Shown piece after piece: positions 18,728 to 27,225 of a DNA stretch of 64,000 nucleotides. The notes under the pieces were generated by a model, which ran no database searches, was not told the origin of the DNA, and worked only from the letters and a program-made list of their open reading frames with translations. Origin of the DNA: JAKFEE01 sp036675815 (lineage in GTDB: Bacteria > Pseudomonadota > Alphaproteobacteria > Rhodospirillales > Magnetospirillaceae); contig JAKFEE010000031.1 of assembly GCA_036675815.1 (NCBI GenBank), positions 62,001 through 126,000 of the forward strand, in the 5' to 3' direction. Numbering within the stretch: position 1 is the first letter of the stretch; every line of letters begins with the position of its first letter. The position numbers were made by a program, and so were the translations under genes.

Positions 18728-20026
18728 CTACCCTGCCCGCATGAGCTGTGGCAGGACCAGCGAGAACCAGGGCACGAACACGATGAGGCCGAGTCGGACG
18801 ATGTCCGCCAGCCAGAAGGCGGTGACGCCGCGGAAGATCGTTCCGGTCTTGACGTCGGGCAGCACGGCGCTCAGTACGAAGACATTGAGGCCCACCGGCG
18901 GGGTGATCAGGCTGATCTCGGTCACCACGACCACCAGGATGCCGAACCAGATCGGATCGAAGCCCAGCGCCTGCATCAGTGGAAAGAAGATGGGGACGGT
19001 CAGCAGGACCATCGACATGCTCTCGAGCAGGCAGCCCAGCAGCAGGTAGAGGCCGATGATGGCGAGCACGACCATCATGGGCGAGGCGCCCAGGGCCTGA
19101 ACCCAGGACAGAAGCGCCGTCGGCAGGCCGGCGAGGTTCATGAAGTTGGAGAACAGCAGCGCGCCGATGAGGACGAAAAAGATCATCGTCGTCGTCTGCG
19201 CCGACTCGCCCAGCACGTCGAGCAAGGTCCGCAGCGTCAAGGCCCGGCGCGACAGGGCGAAGAAAAACGAGCCCGCCGCACCGATGCCGGCGGCTTCGGT
19301 CGGGGTGAAGATGCCGAGATAGATGCCGCCGATGACGAGAATGAACAGGCCCAGCACGCCCCACACCCCGCGCATGGCCCGCATTTTCTCCTGCAGCGAC
19401 GTCTTGTCCCCCGGCGGGCCAAGCTCGGGCTTGCGCCAGGTCACCACGGCGATGGCGGCGAGATAGCCAAGTACCCCGATAATTCCGGGCACGATGCCGG
19501 CGATGAACAGCTCGCCGATATCGGTGCCGGTCATGATCCCATAGATGACGAGGATGACGCTGGGCGGGATCAGGATGCCGAGGGTGCCGCCGGCGGCGAC
19601 CGAACCGGCGGCCAACGACGGATCGTAACCGAACTTGCGCATCGACGGCATCGACACCTTGGCCATGGTGGCCGCCGTGGCCAGCGAACTGCCGCAGATC
19701 GCCGAGAACCCGGCACAGGCAACGATGGTCGCCATGGCCAGCCCGCCGCGCCGATGCCCCAGCCAGGCGTTGGAGGCGGTGTAGAGCTGCTCGGACAGGC
19801 CGGCGCGGGTGACGAAATTTCCCATCAGGATGAACAGCGGCACCACCGACAAGCCATAGTTCATGCCCGTATCGAACGCGATCTGGGCGACCATGGACAG
19901 GGCGGGCTGCCAGCCAAGCATATAGGCCACGCCACCGAAACCGACGAGGCCCATCGCGAAGGCGATCGGCATGCCGGCCAGAATGACGACAAGGAGGACG
20001 GTAAACCCTACGAAAACGACAGTCAT
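18728..20026 (-). CDS. dctM: TRAP transporter large permease (DctM)
   Basis: Main ion-coupled membrane subunit of a TRAP transporter (432 aa), which uses the sodium or proton gradient to import organic acids delivered by DctP. Eleven to twelve hydrophobic helices are visible. Family signatures include GMPIAFAMGLVG (about 19-30), GSVAAGGTLGILIPPSV and ITPPVGLNVFVLSA near the end. Length is typical. It ends 109 bases before the ABC-type binding-protein gene and starts 9 bases after dctQ. Confidence 0.94.
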   Translation of the reverse strand: MTVVFVGFTVLLVVILAGMPIAFAMGLVGFGGVAYMLGWQPALSMVAQIAFDTGMNYGLSVVPLFILMGNFVTRAGLSEQLYTASNAWLGHRRGGLAMATIVACAGFSAICGSSLATAATMAKVSMPSMRKFGYDPSLAAGSVAAGGTLGILIPPSVILVIYGIMTGTDIGELFIAGIVPGIIGVLGYLAAIAVVTWRKPELGPPGDKTSLQEKMRAMRGVWGVLGLFILVIGGIYLGIFTPTEAAGIGAAGSFFFALSRRALTLRTLLDVLGESAQTTTMIFFVLIGALLFSNFMNLAGLPTALLSWVQALGASPMMVVLAIIGLYLLLGCLLESMSMVLLTVPIFFPLMQALGFDPIWFGILVVVVTEISLITPPVGLNVFVLSAVLPDVKTGTIFRGVTAFWLADIVRLGLIVFVPWFSLVLPQLMRAG

Positions 20027-20035
20027 TCGGGTACC

Positions 20036-20560
20036 TCAGCTGAAATCGCCACCGGAGCCCGAGCGCTGCCGCCCGACCAGGGCATTGGCCGCGAACACTA
20101 TCGTGGTAAGGGCGCAGAGAACGCTCATCACATAGGCCAATGGTGCCTGCGGGATGTGCAAGTAGGCGCTGGCGTCGCCGTAGACGGCCAGCTCCCCGGC
20201 CTTGTGCCACAGCACCCAGGTCAGCGTGGCGCAACACGCCATGCCGATCACTTGCATCACCCGGTATTGCACTCGGCGAACCCGCGGCCCCAACAGGGGC
20301 TCAATCAGGTTGACGGCGACGTGGCCGTCACGTGCGCTGATCAGTGGGAGACCGGCGAAGATGAGCATGCCCATCATCGCCTCGGTCGCCTCGAAGGCGC
20401 CGGGGATCGGACGGCTGAAGGCGTCGCGGCCGAGCACGTCGAAGAAGGTCAAGGCCATCATCAGGAACAGCAGCACGGCCGCGAGCAGGCCGAGCATCCG
20501 GTCGAGCCAATTGCCCAACCAGATGCCCGCGGCCCCGGCCGAAGGAGGGTTCGTGCTCAT
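20036..20560 (-). CDS. dctQ: TRAP transporter small permease (DctQ)
   Basis: Four-helix membrane subunit (174 aa) that partners DctM. The helices lie at about residues 22-45, 60-82, 103-125 and 142-164. The conserved FFDVLGRDAFSRPIPG follows helix 1, and a charged turn with LISARDGHVAVNL lies between helices 2 and 3. It sits between dctP and dctM with short gaps, the usual TRAP order P-Q-M. Confidence 0.92.
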   Translation of the reverse strand: MSTNPPSAGAAGIWLGNWLDRMLGLLAAVLLFLMMALTFFDVLGRDAFSRPIPGAFEATEAMMGMLIFAGLPLISARDGHVAVNLIEPLLGPRVRRVQYRVMQVIGMACCATLTWVLWHKAGELAVYGDASAYLHIPQAPLAYVMSVLCALTTIVFAANALVGRQRSGSGGDFS

Positions 20561-20587
20561 GTATGGGTGATCCTTCGGCCGACCGCA

Positions 20588-21613
20588 TCACTTCGCCGAC
20601 AGCTTGGCGACTTCCCCACGCATGAAGGCCAGCGCCGCCGGGCCGTCGACGCCCCGCTCCTCGGCCTTTTCCAGCCACTTCGCCTCGGCGAAAGCGACAC
20701 GCTTCTCGAGGTCGGTCATGGCCGCGTCGTCGAAACGGGTCACCTCGATGCCGGCCGCCTTGATGGCGGTCAGGCCACCGGCGTCCGCTGCGTCCCACGC
20801 CTTACCGGCGAGCCGGGCGAAGGCTTCGCCCGAGACGCTCATCAGGGCCGCCTGCTCGTCCTTGCTCAGGCTGTCGAACTTGGCCTGGTTCATCACCAGG
20901 AAGAAGCTGGTGTTGTACAGGCCGTTCGGCACCTCGGTCATGTATTTGAGCGCCTTGTCGATCTTGAAGAAAGGCACCGATTCGTTGGGGAACATGATGC
21001 CGTCGGCGACGCCGTTGCTCAGGATCTCATAGGACTTCGACGAGGGAGCCTGGATCGGCACGATGCCGAGCTCCTTGACGATGTCGTTGATGATCCCGCC
21101 GCCGACGCGGATCTTCAGGTCCTTGAGATCGTCGACCTCGTTGACGGCGTGCTTCGCGTTGAAGATATGCCCCGGTCCGTGCGTGAACACCGACAGTAGC
21201 TTCACCCCCTTATGCTCGTCGGCCTTGGTGAAGTACTTTTGGGTCGTGCGCCAGTAGGCGACGGAGGTCGCTTCGGCGCTGTCGCCGAGGAACGGCAGTT
21301 CGGCGATTTCCGTCAGGGCGAAGCGGCCGGGCGTGTAGCCGTGCACGCTGTAGGTGACGTCGGCAATGCCGTCCTTGGCGATGTCGAAATGAGCCGACGG
21401 CGCTCCCAGCGGCGCCGGCAACACCTCGACTTTGACTTTGCCCTTGGTCGCCTCTTCGACCATCTTGCCCCACGGGATGATCATGTCCTTCATGATCGGG
21501 TGGGTCGGTGGCAGCCAGTTGGCGACGCGCAGGGTGGTTTCGGCCTGAGCGGCCGACGCGGTCATGGCGACTCCGACGGTGGCCCCGAGCAGGGCGGCAA
21601 CGTATTTTTTCAT
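20588..21613 (-). CDS. dctP: TRAP transporter substrate-binding protein (DctP)
   Basis: Periplasmic ligand-binding subunit (341 aa). The signal peptide ends at SAAQA (about residue 24), and the mature protein starts ETTLRVANWLPPTHP. The conserved Arg that holds the ligand carboxylate is in LKIRVGGG (about residue 167). The FPNESVPFF segment occupies the second pocket loop. It is therefore expected to bind a carboxylic acid; the exact ligand cannot be read from sequence. Placement inside the acyl-CoA catabolic cluster suggests it imports the pathway substrate. The 160 bases between it and the SDR gene show no clear promoter. Confidence 0.9.
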   Translation of the reverse strand: MKKYVAALLGATVGVAMTASAAQAETTLRVANWLPPTHPIMKDMIIPWGKMVEEATKGKVKVEVLPAPLGAPSAHFDIAKDGIADVTYSVHGYTPGRFALTEIAELPFLGDSAEATSVAYWRTTQKYFTKADEHKGVKLLSVFTHGPGHIFNAKHAVNEVDDLKDLKIRVGGGIINDIVKELGIVPIQAPSSKSYEILSNGVADGIMFPNESVPFFKIDKALKYMTEVPNGLYNTSFFLVMNQAKFDSLSKDEQAALMSVSGEAFARLAGKAWDAADAGGLTAIKAAGIEVTRFDDAAMTDLEKRVAFAEAKWLEKAEERGVDGPAALAFMRGEVAKLSAK

Positions 21614-21773
21614 TCGTTCGCTCCCTTGGCTGTGCTAGATGCAGCACACTCGGCCGTTATCGGCCTTGTCTTCTTTGGACGTCATCGGCCCCGGTTCGGG
21701 ACTGATCTTGCGATCATTACATGGAGTGGCGGTGGTGGCCAGTGCTACGGCCGCCCACAGCCCTCATGTGCAC

Positions 21774-22601
21774 TCACATCACGAAGCCGCCCGAGGTCAG
21801 CAGCACCTGGCCGCTGACGTAGTCGGATTCCGGGATGCAGAAGAGATACACGGCACCCGCCGCTTCCTCGGGCGTGCCGCCGCGACCCAACGGGATCGCC
21901 TTGTTCATCCAATCGAGCATTTCGGGCTGCACGCCCATACGCACCTCGCGCTCGCCGATCTTGGCGCTCTCGCCGCCCGAGCCGATGGGCGCGGTCATGC
22001 GCGTCTGGATGTAGCCGAAGGCCACGGCGTTGACGCAGACGCCGTAGCGCCCCCACTCCTTGCTCAGCGTCTTGGTCATGCCGACGACGGCGGCCTTGCC
22101 GGCGGAATAGCCGAGCTGGCCGGCATTGCCGGTGAGACCGGCGATCGACGACACGTTGACGACCTTGCGGATCACGGGGCGGCCAGCGTCCTTCTCCTTC
22201 TTGGCGGCGTCGCGGATGAACTCGGTGGCGGCGCGCAGGATGCGAAACGGCGCCGTCGCATGCACGTCGAGCATGGCATACCACTGCTCGTCGGTCATCT
22301 TTTGGATGACGCCGTCCCACGGATAGCCGGCATTGTTGACGATGATGTCGAGGCCGCCGAACGACTCCAGGGCGGTGCCGACGAAACGCTCGCCGAAGTC
22401 CTTGGCGGTGACGTCGCCGGTGCAGGCGACGGCCTTGCCGCCGGCCTTCTCGATCAGCGCCACCGTCTCACGGGCCGGGGCCTCGTCGATGTCGTTGATG
22501 ACGACCTTGGCGCCGTCGCCGGCCAGCTTCAGCGCGATGGCCTGGCCGATGCCACGGCCCGAGCCGCTGACGATGGCCACCTTGCCGGTGAGTTTGCTCA
22601 T
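21774..22601 (-). CDS. Short-chain dehydrogenase/reductase
   Basis: Rossmann-fold NAD(P)-dependent oxidoreductase (275 aa), similar to 3-oxoacyl-ACP reductase/3-hydroxyacyl-CoA dehydrogenases. Cofactor motif SGSGRGIG at 12-19; NNAG at 89-92; catalytic Ser152, Tyr165 and Lys169 (YSAGK). Asp37 after the second strand (INDID) favours NAD over NADP. An unusually long insert follows the active site (SGGESAKIGEREVRMG), shaping a large substrate pocket. In this cluster it is a candidate 3-hydroxyacyl-CoA dehydrogenase acting between the MaoC hydratase and the thiolase. Confidence 0.88.
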   Translation of the reverse strand: MSKLTGKVAIVSGSGRGIGQAIALKLAGDGAKVVINDIDEAPARETVALIEKAGGKAVACTGDVTAKDFGERFVGTALESFGGLDIIVNNAGYPWDGVIQKMTDEQWYAMLDVHATAPFRILRAATEFIRDAAKKEKDAGRPVIRKVVNVSSIAGLTGNAGQLGYSAGKAAVVGMTKTLSKEWGRYGVCVNAVAFGYIQTRMTAPIGSGGESAKIGEREVRMGVQPEMLDWMNKAIPLGRGGTPEEAAGAVYLFCIPESDYVSGQVLLTSGGFVM

Positions 22602-22628
22602 TCTGTTCGGTCCTCCCTGTTGATAGCT

Positions 22629-22652
22629 CCCTCGCCCGCTTGCGGGAGAGGG
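22629..22652. repeat. Family C palindrome
   Basis: CCCTCGCCCGC-TT-GCGGGAGAGGG, a hairpin with one mismatch, lies between the SDR start and the CoA-transferase stop. Other copies are near 18.65, 28.1 and 31.4 kb. Confidence 0.7.
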
Positions 22653-22653
22653 G

Positions 22654-23841
22654 TCAATACACGACCCCCGCCGCCTTCAATTCGTCCCACTGGCCGTCCA
22701 GCCCGGCCTCGGCCAGCACCTTGCGGGTGTCGGCGCCGTAGGCGGGCGGGAAGGGCAGGGTGTCGGGCGTGCCCGGCAGGTCGACCGGCTTGGGCTGCAT
22801 GCGGATGGTCGTGCCGTCGGGCAGCGTCGTCTTGGTCAAGCGGCTGGCCACCGCCGGCATCGCCGCCACCTGCGGGATGGTGTGGATGGGGGCGTGGGGG
22901 ATGGTGGCCTTCTTGAAGTCGGCCATGATCTCGGCCGTCGCATGGTCGCGGGTCACCGCGGCGACGTCCCTGTGGATGGCGGCGCGCTCGTCGTGGCGGC
23001 CGTCGTTGGTCTGGCGCGCCTCGTTGGCGATGCCGGCGAATTTCGGGATGGCGGTCAGGCGCTGCCACTGCACGTCGTTGCCGATCGCCATGTAGACGAA
23101 CCCGTCCTTGGTCGGATAGGCATTGGTGGGGATGAACTTGCGGTGCTCGTTGCCGGCGCGAGTGATCTCGGAATACTCGCAGCCGAAATCCAACAGCGGC
23201 AGGGTGGTGATCAGCCACGACGCCGCCGCCTGCATCATCGATACGTCGATGCGCGTCCCCTTGCCGGTCTCCGCCCGCTCGGCCAGGGCCAGGCAGACAT
23301 TGGCGAAGACCTCGTCGCCGGCCTTGAGGTCGATCATCGGCACCCCCGACAGCATGGGCGGGCCGCCGGGATCGCCGGTCAGTTCCATGAAGCCGGCCAT
23401 GGCCTGCACCACCGGATCGTAGCCGGGGACATCCGGGTATTCCGGCCCCATGGCCGAGATGCCGGCCCAGATCAGGTCGGGCTTGGCGGCGCTCAGGGTC
23501 TCGTAGTCGATGCCGAAGGCCTGGTAGCGGCCGGGCAGGGTATTGCAGCAGAAGACGTCGACGTCGAGTTCCCTGATCAACTGCCGCAACACCTCCTGGC
23601 CGCGCGGGTCCTTGAGATTGAGGGCGATCGCCTCCTTGCCGACGTTGGGGGCGACGAAATAGGTGCGGCGGTCGGCGTCGGCGACCTGCTTGCCGATGTA
23701 GCGGTTGGGATCGCCGGGCAAGCCGCCGCCGGAGGGCGTCGACTCGATGCGGATGACGCGCCAGCCGAGATGGACCATGCGCAGCGTCGCCGAGGGCAAG
23801 GACAGCGCCTGCTCGAGGGAAAGGACGGTGCGGCGTTTCAT
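22654..23841 (-). CDS. CaiB/BaiF family (class III) CoA-transferase
   Basis: Transfers CoA between acyl-CoA and a free acid via a glutamyl/aspartyl anhydride (395 aa). The family's catalytic Asp is present as Asp171 in GVPMIDLKAG. The conserved front part (LGWRVIRIES, then LNLKDPRG at about 75-82) and the C-terminal linked-ring domain are complete. The ATG at 23841 starts MKRRTVLSLEQAL; the open frame runs upstream through a repeat and should not be included. It likely activates the pathway acid using another acyl-CoA such as succinyl-CoA. The two family A repeats just upstream separate it from the Mo-hydroxylase genes. Confidence 0.9.
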   Translation of the reverse strand: MKRRTVLSLEQALSLPSATLRMVHLGWRVIRIESTPSGGGLPGDPNRYIGKQVADADRRTYFVAPNVGKEAIALNLKDPRGQEVLRQLIRELDVDVFCCNTLPGRYQAFGIDYETLSAAKPDLIWAGISAMGPEYPDVPGYDPVVQAMAGFMELTGDPGGPPMLSGVPMIDLKAGDEVFANVCLALAERAETGKGTRIDVSMMQAAASWLITTLPLLDFGCEYSEITRAGNEHRKFIPTNAYPTKDGFVYMAIGNDVQWQRLTAIPKFAGIANEARQTNDGRHDERAAIHRDVAAVTRDHATAEIMADFKKATIPHAPIHTIPQVAAMPAVASRLTKTTLPDGTTIRMQPKPVDLPGTPDTLPFPPAYGADTRKVLAEAGLDGQWDELKAAGVVY

Positions 23842-23871
23842 GCGGCCCGCTCCGGCCTGCCACCCTGTTTC

Positions 23872-23994
23872 GTCACTCCCGCGAAAGCGGGAGTCCATTT
23901 TCGAGAGGCCTTTGGCCTCGCCGCGAAGGCTGCGCCGCTCATCCGAGCACGTCTGCGCATCTGGAAAATGGATTCCCGCTTTCGCGGGAATGAC
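23872..23994. repeat. REP-like inverted pair (family A), left of the GIY-YIG gene
   Basis: Forward unit 23872-23898 (stem ACTCCCGC / GCGGGAGT) and reverse unit 23968-23994 (stem ATTCCCGC / GCGGGAAT), with 69 bases between. The reverse unit ends 14 bases before the GIY-YIG start codon. Confidence 0.85.
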
Positions 23995-24008
23995 GCAACA
24001 ATGTCGGA

Positions 24009-24299
24009 ATGAAGCAACCGTGCGTGTATATCTTGGCAAGCGGCCGTCACGGTACACTCTATGTGGGCGTGACTAGCGACCTCCTTCGTCGTGTGTGGGA
24101 GCACCGCACGGCAGCCGTCGACGGCTTCACGAAGCGGTACCGAGTCCACAGTCTGGTCTATTTCGAGCTGCACGCCACGATGGACGCCGCCATCCTGCGA
24201 GAAAAACAGCTCAAGAGTTGGCGTCGCGACTGGAAGGCCGAGTTGATCGACCGTGAAAACCCGGATTGGCACGACCTTTACGGCAGCCTCTCCACCTAG
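24009..24299 (+). CDS. Small GIY-YIG nuclease
   Basis: Single-domain GIY-YIG endonuclease (96 aa, YhbQ/UPF0213-like). The GIY part is VYIL (6-9) and the YIG part is LYVGVTS (17-23). The catalytic Arg is Arg27 or 28 (LLRRVWEHR) and the metal-binding Glu is Glu65 (LREKQLKSW). All the residues needed for activity are therefore present. It is the only plus-strand gene inside a long minus-strand cluster. It is bracketed by REP-like inverted pairs ending 14 bases before its start and beginning 4 bases after its stop. This suggests a small autonomous element inserted in the operon. Its DNA target is unknown. Confidence 0.85.
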   Translation: MKQPCVYILASGRHGTLYVGVTSDLLRRVWEHRTAAVDGFTKRYRVHSLVYFELHATMDAAILREKQLKSWRRDWKAELIDRENPDWHDLYGSLST

Positions 24300-24303
24300 G
24301 ATC

Positions 24304-24424
24304 GTCATGCCCGCGAAGGCGGGCATCCATTTTCTATAGGCCTCAGGCGAGATGGCGGGCGGCGCTAACCGGGCGGCCTTCCATCCGCCGCTGGCAAACG
24401 GACTCCCGCTTTCGCGGGAGTGAC
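24304..24424. repeat. REP-like inverted pair (family A), right of the GIY-YIG gene
   Basis: Forward unit 24304-24330 (stem ATGCCCGC / GCGGGCAT) and reverse unit 24398-24424 (stem ACTCCCGC / GCGGGAGT), with 67 bases between. It begins 4 bases after the GIY-YIG stop and mirrors the pair on the other side. Confidence 0.85.
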
Positions 24425-24445
24425 GGAGAAGCGCGCGGAGCAGGC

Positions 24446-26752
24446 TCATTTCCCCGCCTCCTTCAGCGCCCGATAGACGTTCTCCGGGGTGAACGGCAGC
24501 TTGGTCATGCGCACGCCGGTGGCGTTCTCGATGGCATTGGCCATGGCCGCCGCCATGCAGATCGCCGGGGCCTCGCCGACGCCCTTGGCCCCTTGCGGAC
24601 CCTCGCCGTCCATGGTCTCGATGAAGGTGATGTCCATCTCGGGGATTTCGGGGGCGGTGACCAGCTTGTAGTCGCGGAAGTTGGGGTTGACCACGCGGCC
24701 GTCGACGACGCGGTAGTCCTCGGTCATGGCGTAGCCCTGGCCCATGACGATGCCGCCTTCGATCTGGCCCTCGATGCCCAGCTGGTTGAGGACGCGGCCG
24801 ACGTCGTGGGCGGCGGTCACCTTCTCCAGGGTGATGATGCCGGTGTCGGTGTCGACGGCGATCTCCACTACCTGCGTCGCCCAGGCATAGGCGGCCGAGA
24901 CGTCGCCCTTGAACTCCTTGTCCTGATGGACGCTCGGCGGCTCGTAGTAGTGCGTGGTCATCACCAGCTCGGCCTTGTCGGAGAAATGCAGCGAACGCAG
25001 CATCTTCGACAGGCTCATGATCACCTGGCCGTCGGCGGCGCGGACGATCTGGCCCTGGCGCAGGTCCAGGTCCTCGGCCTTGAGGTTCGACACCTTGGCC
25101 GCCGCCGCCAGGATCTTGTCGCGGGCCTTGCGCGCGGCGCCGATGGCCGAGTTGCCGGCGATGAAGGTGGTGCGGCTGGCATGGACGCCGACGTCCCAGG
25201 GGGTGATGTCGGTGTCGTTGTTGACCACGGTGACGCTTTCCAGCGGCACGCCCAGCTCCTCGCACACCAGCTGCGCCAGCACCGTCTCCGAGCCCTGGCC
25301 GATCTCCGAGGCGCCGGTCATCAGCGTGACATGGGCGAAGTCGTCGAGCTTGAGGATGGTGCCGCAGCCGTCGGACGGATAGATCTTGGCGCCGCCGCCG
25401 ACATGCAGCATCGACGCCATGCCGACGCCGCGCTTGATCGAGCCCGGGGCGTTGCGCTGGGCGGCGTAGGCCTTACGCTTTTCGACATAGCCCGAGCGCT
25501 CGGCGGCGGTGGTCAGGCATTCCTTGAGGCCGCAGGTCTTGAAGTGCATGCCCTGCGGCGTCACCTCGCCCGGGTCCTGGGCGTTCTTCAGGCGGAACTG
25601 CAGGGGATCGATGCCGAGCGCATCCGCCATCTTGTCCATGTGCTGCTCGAGCGCGAAGGTGGCCTGCAGGTTGCCGTAGCCGCGGAACGAGCCGGCATAG
25701 GGGTTGTTCGTGTACACCGCCACGGTGTGATACTTGCAGTGCGGCACGCGGTAGAGCGAGGACACCGTCTGCATCATCACGAACGGCGTCGTCGCCCCCC
25801 ACGAGGTGTAGGCGCCGTTGTCGTGGACGGTGGTGCATTCGCGGAAGGTCAGCGTGCCGTCCTTCTTGACCCCCGAGCGCAGCTTGAGCAGCACCGGCTG
25901 GCGCGTCGGTGACACCGCGAACTCCTCCTCGCGGCTGAACACCATCTTCACCGGCCGGCCGGTGCGCTTGGCCAGGAACAGGGTGATCGGCTCGAACGGG
26001 TAGATGTCGAGCTTGGAGCCGAAGCCGCCGCCGATCGGCGGCTGGATGATGCGAATGCGCCCGGGGTCGATGCCCAGCATGTCGGCGAATTCGCGCTTGT
26101 GCAGGAAGGGGACCTGGGTGTTGGAGTACAGCAGCAGGTTGCCCTTGGCGTCGAACTCGGCGATGACGCCCGAGACGCCCATGCAGGCATGGGTGACGTA
26201 GTGCAGGCTGAACTCGTCCTCGAAGATCAGGTCCGACTCGGCCTCTCCTTTAGCGATGTCGCCATTGGCATAGTCGAAGACCATGGCGACGTTGTCGGGG
26301 GCGGAGTCGTGGATGACCGGGGCGCCGGGCTCACGCGACTTGGTGGGATCGGTCAGCAGCGGTAGGTCTTCGTACTCGACTTCGATCAGCTTCAGCGCTT
26401 CCTCGGCGATTTCCTCCGTTTCCGCAGCGACGGCGGCGATCTCGTCGCGCAAGGACCGCACCTTGTCGCCCTTCAGCGGCATGTGGTCCTTCTTGACGCC
26501 GATCGGACGCTGCTCGGGCACGTCGGCGGCGGTGATCACGGCATGGACGCCGGGCAGGGCCTTGGCCTTGGCGGTGTCGATGCGCTTGATCTTCGCGTGA
26601 ACGCGCGCCGAGTGCAGGATCTTGGCGTGGAGTTGGCCCGGCAGGTTGATGTCGTGGATGTAGCGGGTCTTGCCCGCGGCCTTCTCGGGCGCGTCGAGCT
26701 TGGCGATGCGCTTGCCGATCAGCGAGTCCTTGGCGACTGTTTGCACGGTCAT
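24446..26752 (-). CDS. Molybdenum hydroxylase large subunit (xanthine dehydrogenase family)
   Basis: Moco-binding catalytic subunit (768 aa) of a three-subunit enzyme that hydroxylates or reductively dehydroxylates aromatic, heterocyclic or acyl-CoA substrates. Family motifs: an Ald_Xan_dh_C-type N-domain (RIAKLDAPEKAAGKTRY), PPIGGGFGSK at the Moco site, FRGYGNLQ, and the catalytic Glu in KGVGEAP near the C-terminus. It resembles 4-hydroxybenzoyl-CoA reductase alpha, but the partner FAD subunit lacks that enzyme's extra Fe-S insert. The ATG at 26752 overlaps the stop of the small subunit (TGATG). The gene order FAD, 2Fe-2S, Mo along transcription is complete. The substrate is unknown. Confidence 0.9.
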   Translation of the reverse strand: MTVQTVAKDSLIGKRIAKLDAPEKAAGKTRYIHDINLPGQLHAKILHSARVHAKIKRIDTAKAKALPGVHAVITAADVPEQRPIGVKKDHMPLKGDKVRSLRDEIAAVAAETEEIAEEALKLIEVEYEDLPLLTDPTKSREPGAPVIHDSAPDNVAMVFDYANGDIAKGEAESDLIFEDEFSLHYVTHACMGVSGVIAEFDAKGNLLLYSNTQVPFLHKREFADMLGIDPGRIRIIQPPIGGGFGSKLDIYPFEPITLFLAKRTGRPVKMVFSREEEFAVSPTRQPVLLKLRSGVKKDGTLTFRECTTVHDNGAYTSWGATTPFVMMQTVSSLYRVPHCKYHTVAVYTNNPYAGSFRGYGNLQATFALEQHMDKMADALGIDPLQFRLKNAQDPGEVTPQGMHFKTCGLKECLTTAAERSGYVEKRKAYAAQRNAPGSIKRGVGMASMLHVGGGAKIYPSDGCGTILKLDDFAHVTLMTGASEIGQGSETVLAQLVCEELGVPLESVTVVNNDTDITPWDVGVHASRTTFIAGNSAIGAARKARDKILAAAAKVSNLKAEDLDLRQGQIVRAADGQVIMSLSKMLRSLHFSDKAELVMTTHYYEPPSVHQDKEFKGDVSAAYAWATQVVEIAVDTDTGIITLEKVTAAHDVGRVLNQLGIEGQIEGGIVMGQGYAMTEDYRVVDGRVVNPNFRDYKLVTAPEIPEMDITFIETMDGEGPQGAKGVGEAPAICMAAAMANAIENATGVRMTKLPFTPENVYRALKEAGK

Positions 26753-27225
26753 CACACGCACTCCTTCGCCGCTGATTCGACGGCGTCGATGATCTTTTTG
26801 TAGCCGGTGCAGCGGCATAGATTGCCCTCGAGGCCGCGCTGGATCTCGTCGCGGCTGGCCTTGGGATTTTTGGCCAGGACGTGGGTGGCCTGCACCACCA
26901 TGCCGGGGGTGCAGAAGCCGCACTGCACCGCGCCCTCCTTGACGAAGGCGTCACGCAGCGGCTGCGACTTGGCATCGGCGGCGACGCCCTCGATGGTCGT
27001 CACCGTGCGGCCGTCGCAGTCGACGGCGAACATCAGGCAGGAATTCAGCGACTTGCCATCGATCAGGATGGTACAGGCGCCGCACTCGCCCTCGCCGCAG
27101 CCGTATTTGGTGCCGCTGAGATTGAGGACGTCGCGCAGCATCTCCAGCGTCGACATGGTGACCGGCACCGTGGCGGTGCGCGATACGCCGTTCAGGGTGA
27201 AGGTGATTTCACGCGCGAGCGACAT
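26752..27225 (-). CDS. Molybdenum hydroxylase 2Fe-2S subunit
   Basis: Electron-transfer subunit (157 aa) with two 2Fe-2S clusters. The plant-ferredoxin-type cluster uses CGEGECGAC plus a later Cys in LNSCLM (about residues 43-63). The second, all-helical cluster uses CGFCTPGM and CRCTGY (about 102-142). All eight Cys are present. It passes electrons from the Mo site to the FAD subunit. It overlaps the FAD-subunit gene by 17 bases and the large-subunit start by 1 base, ensuring matched production. Confidence 0.94.
   Translation of the reverse strand: MSLAREITFTLNGVSRTATVPVTMSTLEMLRDVLNLSGTKYGCGEGECGACTILIDGKSLNSCLMFAVDCDGRTVTTIEGVAADAKSQPLRDAFVKEGAVQCGFCTPGMVVQATHVLAKNPKASRDEIQRGLEGNLCRCTGYKKIIDAVESAAKECV

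Noticed and set aside
18473..21199. 908-codon plus-strand frame across the TRAP genes
   Set aside because: Its His/Asp/Gly/Gln-rich low-complexity product is antisense to three well-defined transporter genes.
24446..26923. Longer start for the Mo-hydroxylase large subunit
   Set aside because: The extra codons are a shadow of the 2Fe-2S subunit gene; the ATG at 26752 overlaps that gene's stop in the usual way.
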